Source: Mucilaginibacter psychrotolerans (lineage in GTDB: Bacteria > Bacteroidota > Bacteroidia > Sphingobacteriales > Sphingobacteriaceae). From it: a stretch of DNA of 64,000 bases. The stretch is taken from assembly GCF_004519315.1 (NCBI RefSeq), contig NZ_SOZE01000017.1, forward strand, positions 62,001 to 126,000, written 5' to 3'. The position numbers and the translations under genes were made by a program. The notes beneath the pieces were generated by a model, which saw nothing but the letters and a program-made list of their open reading frames with translations, made no database searches and was not told where the DNA came from. Positions 53,013 through 63,700 of the stretch are shown here, one piece after another (the stretch's first letter is position 1; every line of letters starts with the position of its first letter).

Positions 53013-54361
53013 AATTTAAAAAAATTTTGATAATCAAACGCGTTTAAACCATCTCTTATAAAACCATGCTTATTTCTTAACTCAAGCACCTTATTTTTAA
53101 CCTCCTGATCACTCATTTCTGGATGAATTTCGCAAGCAAAAAGTTTAAATGCCTTTGCTCCAATTTTAGGGCCGCCTGGGTAATTTATAATACCAGTAGT
53201 CGGTTCCAGTAAGATGTGCTTCCCTAAACTACGAATGTTCTCCGAAAGATTGACGATGTTTAAATCGCCTTCAGCAACCGGCATTGATGCTTTGATATGA
53301 AAAAAATTATCTTTGATAGCACGGCTTGGCGCTCCCCATGCATCCTCCCCATAACATTCTGAAGCAGACGTCCCCGTGTGAACAGCATCTGCACCAATTA
53401 AACGTGAAATTTTTGAGATTACCGCTTCTGAAATGCCTGTCGGGAAATTACCATGTGAACTGATTAATGAGCCCCTCGTCATTATTCCCGAACCCATGTT
53501 AGTACAAATTACCGCAACTCGACCGTTTATGTGATTTATTAGCAATTGGCTATTTCCATATCCAAGTGTAAACGGGTTTAAGAGAATGGCCCCGACACCT
53601 TTTGAAATTGCGAAGTCAATGATTTCTACTGCATTAGGGAAAGGCAAGTTAATATTGACGAAATATTTTTTGATATTGCTAGCCGTTGCCATTCTATTCG
53701 TTAATTCAGTAAACGCATTAATGCGATTCCTTATATTTAATTCGCCATAAGGATCAACAAGTAAAAGATCGTCAACTATAAAATCAGCCCCCCCTGTAAG
53801 AGCTTCTTCACAATAAGCTTTTATAAGATTTAGACTTGAACCGTTTCTTGGCTTAACCGTAATTCCTATTAAAGGTCTATTAAAAATATTAAATATCGAT
53901 TGAATTCCATGCGTCCCAAGTTTCGGACCAGTAAACCTTTTGACAAATGCTTCTGGAAAAGAAATCGATTCAATCCAGTAACTATCCGAATAATTGTATT
54001 CCGCTGGGCTGGTTATCAATTGAATTAATTGAGTAATACCTTCGCTCTCAGTACATTGACTTATTGGGAAAGCTAATTCAACCAATCCAGCAGGTTTACT
54101 TACCCCTGCCATAGAATTATTCAAAATTGTCGAGTCAACTATTCTTCCAGCATGCTTTAGTCTTTCAGAAAACGTTTCGTGATTGAGCTTTTGCATTGTT
54201 CTTAGAGTTCCTATTAGCAACGTTCTTGCAACAGCCTCTTCAAATATCAATCCATCTGCAGCGGTGATTTTGTATCTTACCAAGATGTAATTGTCGTTGC
54301 TAACCGACTCTCTATTACTGAATATCTCTTTTCTTTCTCGAGAATCTATTGGAGATCTCAT
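53009..54361 (-). CDS. RuBisCO-like protein (form IV-type), divergent active site
   Basis: The 450-residue product has the RuBisCO large-chain layout: N-terminal domain (VRYKITAADGLI), then GPKLGTHGIQSIFNI, PLIGITVKPRNGSSL (Lys175-type present, Lys177 as Arg), GGADFIVDD near residue 190 (carbamylated Lys201 position is Val, Glu204 position is Leu), VHTGTSASE (His327 present, loop-6 Lys334 not) and LEPTTGIINYPGG. Such changes rule out CO2 fixation of the normal kind and place it among RuBisCO-like proteins, which include enolases and isomerases of sulfur and sugar pathways. No MtnB/MtnA-type neighbours are seen, so its reaction is unknown. It sits centrally in the five-gene operon. Confidence 0.85.
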   Translation of the reverse strand: MRSPIDSRERKEIFSNRESVSNDNYILVRYKITAADGLIFEEAVARTLLIGTLRTMQKLNHETFSERLKHAGRIVDSTILNNSMAGVSKPAGLVELAFPISQCTESEGITQLIQLITSPAEYNYSDSYWIESISFPEAFVKRFTGPKLGTHGIQSIFNIFNRPLIGITVKPRNGSSLNLIKAYCEEALTGGADFIVDDLLLVDPYGELNIRNRINAFTELTNRMATASNIKKYFVNINLPFPNAVEIIDFAISKGVGAILLNPFTLGYGNSQLLINHINGRVAVICTNMGSGIMTRGSLISSHGNFPTGISEAVISKISRLIGADAVHTGTSASECYGEDAWGAPSRAIKDNFFHIKASMPVAEGDLNIVNLSENIRSLGKHILLEPTTGIINYPGGPKIGAKAFKLFACEIHPEMSDQEVKNKVLELRNKHGFIRDGLNAFDYQNFFKL

Positions 54362-54370
54362 AATGAAATT

Positions 54371-54862
54371 TTAAAATTGGATATCGGCTATAACAACCTC
54401 CACCCGTTTATCAATTTTAATGCTTTCCATATCAATTAAAAACAGCTGAGTAGGCACTATTCTATAAAACCGTTGTACGCTTTCGCCCATGAAATCAGCT
54501 ATTGGTCTTTGCCATTTCTTTCTAATCTCTTCATCAGGAAATGACTGAATAAAGTACTCATTCATAACTTTTGTCAATTGATGTTCAGGAATTTGTTCAA
54601 CCTGTGCATAAAACTGTAGACCGTCTACATCATCTGATAAAGCCGCTGAATTAAATATTGCCCCAGAAATATACCTGTTAACTTCTATATATTTTGAATG
54701 CAATGAATCGATAGCGGAGTAATAGATAAAGCTTAATGGGCTCGTTTCAAGAGAATAAGCTAATGGGGAAACCCAAACAGTTTCAAAGTTAGTCGTCCCA
54801 ATCGTCAAATAACGATTCTCTAAAATGATTTTTTTTGCTCGTTTGATTAAAATTTGTTCCAT
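54371..54862 (-). CDS. PNPOx-like FMN-binding split-barrel protein
   Basis: The 163-residue product fits the pyridoxamine 5'-phosphate oxidase-like split barrel: ENRYLTIGTTNFETVWVSPLAY, a YYSAIDSLHSKYI segment near residue 48-60 that commonly binds flavin phosphate, and GLQFYAQVE. Members bind FMN, F420 or heme and act in very different reductions. It is not the canonical PdxH, as the C-terminal RRL-type signature is missing. It lies 9 bases before the RuBisCO-like gene, so it belongs to that operon. Confidence 0.72.
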   Translation of the reverse strand: MEQILIKRAKKIILENRYLTIGTTNFETVWVSPLAYSLETSPLSFIYYSAIDSLHSKYIEVNRYISGAIFNSAALSDDVDGLQFYAQVEQIPEHQLTKVMNEYFIQSFPDEEIRKKWQRPIADFMGESVQRFYRIVPTQLFLIDMESIKIDKRVEVVIADIQF

Positions 54863-54872
54863 TTTTTGATTG

Positions 54873-56204
54873 TTAAATTGATTGCCTAATAATGTTTACT
54901 AAATGTTCTTTACCATACAACTGGAGATAAAACAATATTGGATATTTTCCTTTAATAAAATCACCAATAAGTACCTCATCCAATTCAATAGCTACTTTAC
55001 GAATTTTTTCTTTACTAAAAAGATTGTCGGGTTCCCAAATAAATTCCAAAATTTGGGTAGAACATTCTTCTATAATTCTACTTCTAGAAGTTATCATGTG
55101 ATCGATACTGCCAGCATAACTAACACCGACCCGTAATCCATATGAATATATCTCTAACAAGTCACATAAATGTACGTTAGGATAGTAAGTAGGTAACGAA
55201 AATCCATTCTTTGCTTCAAAAACTTTGTAACTTAATTTATCAAAAAAGGAGGAATTTCCACATTTGCAAATCCAATTATACTGCTGATTAGCAATAGCAA
55301 GCCTACTTCTTTCGTTACAAATCTCACAAACTGCCCATATTTCAGTAATAGGGTAGTTGCTTTGGCCAACATTGTTGAAAAAGTCTTTTTCAAATATTTC
55401 GACCATCCTTTCAAAGGAGCTTTCTAACAGTTCCGTAGCTGACACAAACAACGTAGAATAGTTGAAAAACCGATTAGATAACCAAGCAATAAAATTAGCG
55501 TTCGCTTCTACTAAGCTATTCGCACTGGCGTAAATTCTATTGAAACTTTCTTTTAATAGTAGAGTTTGCTCTTCCTTATTTCGATATGTTAACAAAAACT
55601 CATCGATTTCGTTAAGCTTCTTAAAACAAGTATTGGATGATTGCCTTAAAGACTCAATCCATTTTTGTATTTCGCTTTCATCTGGTTTGGCCAATGAAGA
55701 TGCGATTCGTCTTCGATAATCACGTTTTACTGCCCCTGGCAAGTAAAAAGTCTTATTACTATGCCAATTTGGCAACCGCGGTGATCGGAACGATTTGTCT
55801 TCAGCAACGTCATAATCCATAAATAGAAACAAAACCACAGGTTTTTGGTTCGTTTCCTTTTCTATTTTCGAGCAGAGTTCTTGTGCAGCAATTATTAAAC
55901 CAAATATATTTAATCCTATTAATGTATTTGGTTGATGAAATATTCTGACTATTGGGTATTCGGTATCCTCTAACAATGTTAGAGTCTTTTTAACATCATT
56001 GCTTAATAAATCTGCTTTCTCGTGAAATCTTTTAATTTTTGTGATTTGATGGGGTGATAATCGTGTAGAAGCGACATGGGATTTTGTTAGACCAACAAAA
56101 TTTTCTACAAATTCAGATGAATCGCTGACAAATTTAAAATTAGAACCACGTTCAATTTTTTCTATTCGACGAGCGGAAAGTAAAGCCTCACGGTGAGATA
56201 ACAT
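54873..56204 (-). CDS. BshC-like / class I aaRS-like enzyme with zinc ribbon
   Basis: The 443-residue product has a HQPNTLIGLNIFGLIIAAQEL segment near residue 95, PVVLFLFMDYDVAEDKSF near 123-140 and GVSYAGSIDHMI near 370, which resemble the HxxH-related Rossmann core of BshC, the bacillithiol-synthesis enzyme that joins cysteine to a glycoside. A CxxC...CxCG zinc-ribbon (CEIC near 291, CKCG near 313) interrupts it, as in some class I aminoacyl-tRNA synthetases. The match is distant and could be wrong. It is the first gene of the operon with the FMN, RuBisCO-like, membrane and GMC genes. Confidence 0.5.
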   Translation of the reverse strand: MLSHREALLSARRIEKIERGSNFKFVSDSSEFVENFVGLTKSHVASTRLSPHQITKIKRFHEKADLLSNDVKKTLTLLEDTEYPIVRIFHQPNTLIGLNIFGLIIAAQELCSKIEKETNQKPVVLFLFMDYDVAEDKSFRSPRLPNWHSNKTFYLPGAVKRDYRRRIASSLAKPDESEIQKWIESLRQSSNTCFKKLNEIDEFLLTYRNKEEQTLLLKESFNRIYASANSLVEANANFIAWLSNRFFNYSTLFVSATELLESSFERMVEIFEKDFFNNVGQSNYPITEIWAVCEICNERSRLAIANQQYNWICKCGNSSFFDKLSYKVFEAKNGFSLPTYYPNVHLCDLLEIYSYGLRVGVSYAGSIDHMITSRSRIIEECSTQILEFIWEPDNLFSKEKIRKVAIELDEVLIGDFIKGKYPILFYLQLYGKEHLVNIIRQSI

Positions 56205-56602
56205 AGTAATAAGTATTAGGATTTATAAAAATATTAATACTTTAGGATATTTTTATAAATAATTCACTTATTTCAAATATTCCTGCGTATCCCGTATTCG
56301 ATAACGCGACTTTCACAAATCTGCCAATCAATACTTGTCTCATAACCTGAAGGCCGCAGGTTCAAATCCTGCCCCCGTAACCAATAAATCAAACATTAAA
56401 TTACATTATAAATCCCCGTGGGGGTGTCGGTGCAACTTGAGTCCATCCCTTTCGTTTGTTGGAATAAAGTGTGTAGATTACTTTATTGGCTGGCGGTTTT
56501 CAATGATATAAAATGACTTTATGTTCAATTGTACATCGACTAATATTAAGCACCAAAGGGGGTCGTCTGCCTTATTTTTAAAAACACGTTTGTTGATTTA
56601 TA
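56205..56602. other. Region with tRNA fragment and island boundary
   Basis: No protein gene is seen. The left half is AT-rich leader of the RuBisCO-like operon. It contains a partial tRNA gene at 56338-56383. To the right of it the composition rises in GC (CCCCGTGGGGGT near 56412 is a near-perfect palindrome), consistent with return to chromosomal DNA. Confidence 0.5.
56338..56383 (+). tRNA. 3' half of an initiator-type tRNA-Met gene (fragment)
   Basis: From the anticodon loop (CTCATAA, anticodon CAT) through the variable loop, T arm (GCAGG-TTCAAAT-CCTGC), the acceptor 3' strand CCCCGTA, discriminator A and CCA, the sequence is a good initiator tRNA 3' half. The 5' part, including the D arm and the 5' side of the anticodon stem, is missing, so it cannot be a tRNA. 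It is the kind of target-core copy left by tRNA-directed integration. The intact tRNA is not in the window. Confidence 0.75.
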
Positions 56603-59600
56603 TCAATATAATATCGTTACCCATCCGCTTAGTTTTTGCTTTCCCTTTCTTGCCGATAGCACGTAATAATAAACTGCCGACGGCAACAACTTCCCGTGGT
56701 ACCGTCCGTCCCATGGGATATAATAGCCAAGGCTTTTATAAACCTCCTGCCCATTCCGGTTATAGATGTTGAGATGTACCGTGGCATCGTTCCCAATGCC
56801 AGAAATCGTCCAGGTGTCGTTCACGCCGTCGTTGTTGGGGGTGAATGTGTTGCCCATTTGCACTTCGGGGCAATTGGATCCTACAATAATATTTTGAGTG
56901 GCGGTACAACCGTTGGTATCTTCCACTTTCAGGGTGACCGTTTGCGGGACGCTTATGCTGAAAGTGCTGCTGCCCTCGACACCGTTCCAGAAGTATTTTG
57001 CAAAGCCCGCAGGCGCGGTTAATTCAACGGTCGACTTTGTAAATGTGCAAACCGATGTATCCGGCACGTCCAGTACAGGGTTTGGTTGCATCAAGACGTC
57101 GATGTTATCTTCCGATGTGCACCCCGAAGCGGACGTTACCCTGACGCTATATTTTCCGGAATGGCGGACAACTATACTCGCAGTTGTTTCCCCTGTGGAC
57201 CACAGCACCGTACCGCCATTATTATCCACGCTCAATCCTACCGCTTCGCCATCGCAGAGCGAAGTCAGTATCGTTTTTGCGATTTTCGCGATAGGCGGCT
57301 CATGGAACACCAGTGAATATATAGGGGAGGACTTGATGCAGGTCGGTTTAGCTTTGCTGCTTACCACAGCCAGGTAATTACCGGGAATATCAGTCATAAT
57401 CTCAGCCTGATTGGCGAAATCCGGGACGACTGCCCCGTCGCGTTGCCAGGAGATATCGTAGTTATCGGTTGCGGCAACCTTTATCGACAAGGATGCCTTG
57501 TCGCCTTTGCAATAGGCTGCCTTATCCGGGGATACCCGCAAGTCGGCAAAGCTTATTACCTTGACATCTACCGTTGCCGACGGTACCAACTATTTTCGCA
57601 GGCACTGGCTTCTGCATAATACAGCCCTGGCCCGCTGGTTTGCAGCGTTGGCCCGGTATTGCCGGTGAGTATCGCGTCCTTATACCAACGGTACTGATAA
57701 GGCAGTGCTGCATTTGCCTTTAAGGTAAGCGCCTCGTCCTCACAAAGATAAACCGTACCTGCATGGTCAACAGTGAACACGGGGGCTCTTACGAACGAAA
57801 CATTAAGCGGCCCTGATATTTTAGTACAAGCGCCAATTAAGCTGCTCAATTGCACTGTATATTCCCCGGCGCTAACAATAGTTGCGCTAACCTTGTCCTC
57901 CAGCGATGCTACCTTATGCCCATCCAGCAACCAGCTGATATGGTAATCGGCGCTTAATGGAGTATTTACCACCAACTTTGCCTGTTCACCCTCGCAATAA
58001 ACTTGTTTATCTGCGCTGATAACAGGCACAGGCAGGTTAATTAAGGCCACCGTAATTTCTTTGGAAGGAACCCATGTACCATCGCATGCGCTAACTTCTA
58101 CCCGGTATTTACCGTTGGTGGTAGCTTTCATTTTGTACGAAGCATCCCCGGTAAGTACCCCATCCTTCAGCCAGCGGTATTGGTAAGCCGGGCTATAGTC
58201 TGTGGTTAATGTGGCAGAAAAGCTATCGCAATAGGCCAATACATCCGTGTAATTAAAATTAAAAACCGGGGAGGATATAATCGTTGTTTTTAAGTGATTG
58301 GTTTCCAGGTGGATGTTTTGGCAAGGATCGTATAGGATTGCATGGTATTCGCCGGCGGTGGCTATCTGCAGTTCGCGGCTGCTTTCACCAGGCAGTTGCT
58401 GCCCGTTTTTATACCATTGGATGCTGTTGCTGGTATACAGCTCGGTACTAACTGTTGCAGTTGCTGTATTGCCCGCGCAAATATTAAGCTCCTGCTGGCT
58501 GGCTGGTGCATCTTTAAATGACGCAGCCTGCACTTTTCCGTTGCCGAGGAATTGGGCATAATCTGGCTTTAAGTAATACAACCCGTTAAACGTTGCTACC
58601 CAAACGCCATCTTCGCACAGCGGCACCGCTCTCGAAGCAACGTTAACGCAAATATCGTTCACCTTTAGGTTACCTAATACATCGGCATGGAAAAGTTGAA
58701 ATGTTGTTAGCCCGCTTGATCCTGTCCGGTAAAGCGAATTGCTAAAATACAACCCCTGGTCGGTACCAATCAGCAGGTTCTGTTTTATTTTCGCGGGATT
58801 GTCATACCAACCGCCGCCGCCAAAGGCGGTAAGCCCATAAATATTGGTTACTTTATTAATGTTGATGCCCTCCAGGTAATGCCCGTAATCTGATTCGATA
58901 TAGTAACTTTCTTGCCAGTAGTTCTGAAACAGCCCGTTCTTGTTCCCCCAAAACATATTCATATAACTCACCCTAATGTCGTAATCAGTCATAGCACCCG
59001 TTATAAGGCAAGCGGTTTTGATATCGTAGCCGAAACCGTTTTTACCTTCCCAAAGAAAGCCTGTAAAAAAACTGTATTCCCCCGGGAAAGAAACCGGGAG
59101 TTTAGTAAGCCCATCGTAATCATTTGGGCCGGCTGTACTGTCGCGGAACATTTGGGTGCGAAAGGTTGCCTCATATATTTTAGTATTATGCTCGCCAGTA
59201 CCGGTTGTTAGTTGTTCGGCCCGAATATCATAACGGTATAAGGCGTGGTCAGAGCCAATCAGCAAAACGGGCTGCGCGGCCCCGTCAAAGGAATAATATT
59301 CGTGGAACGCGTTTTTAGCGATGCCGACGGAATTAACAACGGTGGTGATGCCCTGGCTGCTTCCCAATAGTTTTATATTCCCGCTTTTATATTGAACAAC
59401 CGCGTTGGCGTTTGTAGCCATGAATACCGTATCCTTATTAAGCCCGGCGATATCTATGAATTGAAAATTACCGTAGTTGGCAAAGGCAGAAGTAAAATCA
59501 TCAATAACCATGGTAACGCTATTGATACGGTACACCTGGTTATTTTGCGCTAATACCCATAGATAGGGGTCGATAAAATCCCGCTTTACGCTGATGATAT

Positions 59601-59706
59601 TCTTACCCGCAAAAAAATGCTGGTTTATCTGGAAGCCTAAGTCTTGCTGCGCGAACAAGTTGCCAATACAAAAAAATAGTGCAACAAAAAGGAGCAATCG
59701 CCGCAT
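56603..59706 (-). pseudogene. Gliding-motility-type C-terminal surface protein, frameshifted
   Basis: A start at 59706 gives a signal peptide (MRRLLLFVALFFCIGNLFA), then beta-propeller-like N-terminal repeats and Ig-like domains ending at a stop at 57568. A second frame (56603-57589) continues with more Ig-like repeats and a C-terminal gliding-motility domain (VQMGNTFTPNNDGVNDTW, then the sorting-type end RKGKQKLSGWVTILY). The two join near 57585-57590 with a one-base loss in GTTGGTACC. The intact product would be ~1035 residues, exported by the type IX system. A sequencing error or real inactivation are both possible. Confidence 0.85.
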
Positions 59707-59821
59707 ACAGCGTAGGTGTGTAAGGTTGGTGATGGCCAAATTTAGCGACATTTTATAGTAAAACACAAGGTAACAATTATTCGGTGTTCCCGGATAGTTT
59801 TTCGGCAGGGGCGGTAATACC

Positions 59822-60012
59822 TTGGCGGGGCATTGGTTGTAACCAGCAGGCTCATCCCAAATTGCATGTAATCGTTTTTTCTAACTGCCGGGCAGAACCC
59901 AAATCGATATCAAAAGTTATCCTAACGTTGCCCAAGTGGTCGGTGAGCGAATACCCTTCGTTATATGATGTGCAATCCCGCTGTGCCTGCCGTCTGCGCA
60001 AAATCGACGAGA
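59822..60012 (-). pseudogene. Orphan RHS-core remnant
   Basis: This stretch matches 61679-61880 of the large RHS gene (minus strand) over about 190 bases with roughly 80% identity, in the same orientation. It covers the region of the conserved repeat end before the toxin, with several one-base changes and frame breaks, and no open frame. It looks like a leftover of an earlier RHS 3' end, as in polymorphic-toxin tip exchange. It is the only feature of the 59767-60158 gap. Confidence 0.75.
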
Positions 60013-60158
60013 CTTATTATTCACTTATCTCCAATTAAGGCCTCCGCTGTGCTATGGCCATCGGAGGCGCATTCGGTAGCCGACGAACAGAAAGCAGTTG
60101 CCTTTCAGCACAAGTCATATACACGTTAGGCAAAAATCTGCATGAGCTCGGATTTGAC

Positions 60159-60734
60159 TTACTCAGGCGTCATGAGCATTATTGATTTAGAAGTAAAGAA
60201 TATCCATCTATTCTTTACTCTTTTTGCCGTAGTGAATTTTACTATTTGGCCAGTAATGTTTGGTTCCTTTGACCGAAAGAATTGTCGATAGGCTACTGTA
60301 TCTACTGTTTCAACAATTTTTTTTAATCCTACATCCAAAGAGTCCAAGTCTACTTTCGCATTAACTTTAATATTGATAGGCGCATTTTTATATTTTTTAC
60401 GTGGAGATGAATACGGTATCTCATAAAAGCAACTATGCATATTATTCCAAACTAGAATTGAGTAACCTCCATTGTAAAAGTCTGTGGTAATCTCAAGGAT
60501 AAAAAGAGTATCCGACTTGAGCATATCAAAGCTAGTCTTTTGTTGTACAGTTTTAAAGAGATTTTTAAGTTCTCTTGCAGAGCGTTTGTGTAAGGAGTGG
60601 TATTGTGATTTTGTTACTGATTTATTTGATTTTGTATGTGCATCTAAATAATTCACATAATCGGCGTAGAAATCTTGGGCAAAACTTTTGTTAAGGATCA
60701 AAGATACTATCACGATCAAAATTAGTTTTCTCAT
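60159..60734 (-). CDS. Secreted hypothetical protein, candidate immunity protein
   Basis: The 191-residue product has a signal peptide (MRKLILIVIVSLILNKSFA) and a mature helical-plus-strand part without recognised motifs. It lies directly downstream of the RHS toxin-like gene (28-base gap) on the same strand, the usual place of an immunity gene. That a periplasmic immunity protein would neutralise a metallopeptidase toxin is inference. No family is recognised. Confidence 0.6.
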   Translation of the reverse strand: MRKLILIVIVSLILNKSFAQDFYADYVNYLDAHTKSNKSVTKSQYHSLHKRSARELKNLFKTVQQKTSFDMLKSDTLFILEITTDFYNGGYSILVWNNMHSCFYEIPYSSPRKKYKNAPINIKVNAKVDLDSLDVGLKKIVETVDTVAYRQFFRSKEPNITGQIVKFTTAKRVKNRWIFFTSKSIMLMTPE

Positions 60735-60762
60735 TTTTCGTTGTTAATTGAAACTTTTCATA

Positions 60763-63700
60763 TTACGGATTAAGTGGCATGCTTGGTATTGATGTTGGTG
60801 GAATTACGATGGCTGGAGCAGTAGGTCGTGGAAGCCAATCCCCTCTAAACCATAAATTGTTACCATGTCTGTCTGTTATGGCGGAATCGGAATACTCATC
60901 GTAGTCAGTCCTCATTTTTACGCCATGCTCGGCTCGGATTTGGTTTTCCTTGTAAGTTGCGTATTTATCGGAATTATAAATTACTTGTGGTATTCCGTTT
61001 ATATCGACGGTATTTCCATCTTTATCTAAAACAGTAAACCATATACCTCCATCAGTAATACCGTTCCAAATATCCCACACGTGAGCTAATTCGTGACCCA
61101 ATCCAATAAATGCAGATCTTGCATCACTCCAGCCGCTCATTGGGCCACCAATCAGATTTTTTACACCCCACTGAAGTATACTACCGTCGGATCTAGTAAA
61201 GTTTCCTCTATTGTTTCTATTTGGATTTTTTTGTGCGTCAAAAATCGTAACTTTATTTGATGACCTCTCAACATCATTGACTAAACCTGCTCCCGCTTCG
61301 CCTGTTTGTAAATCACAAATCGCATCAGAGATTTGAGCAATAAATTCGTCGCTTCCCTTGTACGCCTCACCGCCTTTTTCGTAATAAGCGGTGCTACCCT
61401 CAAAATAAACTTCGGCTTGCACGGTAATATCGGCAACAGCTACACCGTCAATAGTGACTTTTATTTTATCTGTAGCAACTGCGCTTATTTTATCTCCATT
61501 AATATCAATATTTTTAATAGGATTGTTTCCGGCGTAATTGTAAGGTGTAATCGATGTATAGTATTCAGAATATCTATCTAACCGTCCCCACCTCCCAATT
61601 ACCGGGTCGTAGAAACGTGCACCGTAATCATAAACGCCTAATTCGTCCTGAAGTTCTTTTTTGTTGTAAAGATATTTTCTCGGCGGGGCACTGGTAGTAG
61701 CCAGCAGGCGCATCCCAAATGGCATGTAATCGTTTTTTTCTACCTGCTGGGCAGAGCCTGATTTGGTATCGAAAGTTACCCGAACGTTGCCCAGGTGATC
61801 GGTGAGCGAATATTCGTAATTGTATGATGTGCCATCGCGCTGTGCCTGCCCTTCTTCCGTTTGCACAAAATCAACGGTAGTAGTGCTGTTGGTATATTGG
61901 ATACCATTAATATACTCTGTTGTGGTGCCTGTGCCTGCGGTGCTTACCCTTCGCAGCTTGCTGCCTGCTGCGTCATAGGTATAAGTAATATTTGTTGACG
62001 CGAAACTGACGTTTTGCGGTAGGTTAAGCAGGTTATAAGCAATATTGGTTATGCCCTTGCTGTTATCTTTCGTCATGTTCCCGTTCTTGTCGTAAACGTA
62101 ATTATTGGTCCAGGCGCCATGCTTCAATCCCAGATCGCTGGTTGTGGCATCGGTTATGCTCTGCAACTGATTTGTGCCGTTATAACTATAGGTGAGGTTA
62201 TCTACAAGAGTGCCGGCAATTGTCCGCTGCAAGGCTGTGATATTGCCCTGCCGGTCATAAGTAATCCCTTGCTCAATAGCACTGTTGTCAGCCTTAGCCC
62301 CAACTAGTAGCCTGTTGAGGCGATCGTACAGGTAACTGAATGTGCTCGTATTTTGTGCCGCCGATGTTCCCCATTGCTGGTACATGATATTCCCGTTATA
62401 GGCTTTATTTGTTGCCCCGGTGTTATAATAGAGTTCTTCCTCAAACAGTGGTGCATTCATTTTTTTTAGCCAGCCACGCTCATTATAGGTGTACGCAAGC
62501 TGCTGGTAAAAATTAAGGCTATCGGTACTATGAAGCCATTTATTCTGTAGTTGCCCTAATTCGTTATAATCGGCTTTGGTTATAAGGGTGCGTGTTGTAG
62601 GCGTTGTACCATTAAATATCTGTTGCCAGGTTTTCAGTTTGCGCCCGGTATGATCGTAAATATACTGGTTGTTTACCGTGATAAGGGGCGTGGCGGTATT
62701 GGCAGATGTAAAATGCTGCCGCCTAACGGTAGTAGGGGCACCGGTAAAATCATAAGTAATGCTTATAGCATCGTAATTATTGGTATTGTTTACCCCGCCC
62801 AGGTAATGCTGCTTATAACTCTTTAATTGCCTGCCATCATTGTCATAATAAAATTTAGTGGTTAGCATGGTGGTAGTACCCAGCACATTGGTAAACTGGT
62901 AAGTGGGCATACCGCGTGCGGCAAGGTTGGTGCCTGTCGGCGCGGAATAGTTGGTTGGAGCCGCCCAGCTGTAATCATCGTAAAAATTAATGGTGAGGAA
63001 GGTATAGCTGGCGCCCTGCGGGTCACTCAGGTTGTTATAACCGGTGCTTGTGCTATTATCCCGCGTTTCCCATTTGGGGCTGCTGGGGTTATCATAAATA
63101 CCCTGCAATAACAGGTAATTGGCGGTATTGGGCGTATACAGGCTTGGCTCGGCGGTGCTGCCATAAAGCAATAATCCCGTTAGGGCCACCCGCCCCAGTT
63201 TATCGTATTTGATAAATGTCCACTCCTGCGTTGGTTTATTCCGCTGGTTGGCATCCTGGGTCATCACTACCTGGTCAAGCGTATTATATAGGATAAAGTC
63301 CCAGCCCTTGCCCGGCAACTTTTTACGGAACAGCCTACCTAAGTTGTCGTACCAATATTCGTACCCCAGGTCGCTGATAATTTGCGCGGTGATAGTGATA
63401 TTGTCATCGGCATTGGTTTCCGGCGGCAGCACGTAGCAAAGGTTGCCCTTATCGTCGTACACGTAATAAGTGCTTAGCCTTTCCAGCGCGCCGTTTTTAT
63501 AGTTATACTGCCTTTTTAGCACTACATGCCCATCGATATCCTTGTACTCTTCTACCTTTCCGGCCCTGCCGCTTACCCAGTTCTCATCTTTGCTCACTGT
63601 TACCGTAAGGGTATTATCATCGTAGGTGGCGTTGCTGTAACGTACCAGGCTGCGGCTGTTATCGGGGTTGATAATTACCTGGAACTGCGATACCCGCCGC

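Noticed and set aside
53009..54361. A true CO2-fixing RuBisCO
   Set aside because: The carbamylated lysine, Glu204 and the loop-6 lysine are not conserved, and no small subunit or phosphoribulokinase gene is nearby.
56338..56383. A functional tRNA gene
   Set aside because: The 5' half with the D arm and the 5' anticodon-stem strand is missing, so it cannot fold as a tRNA.
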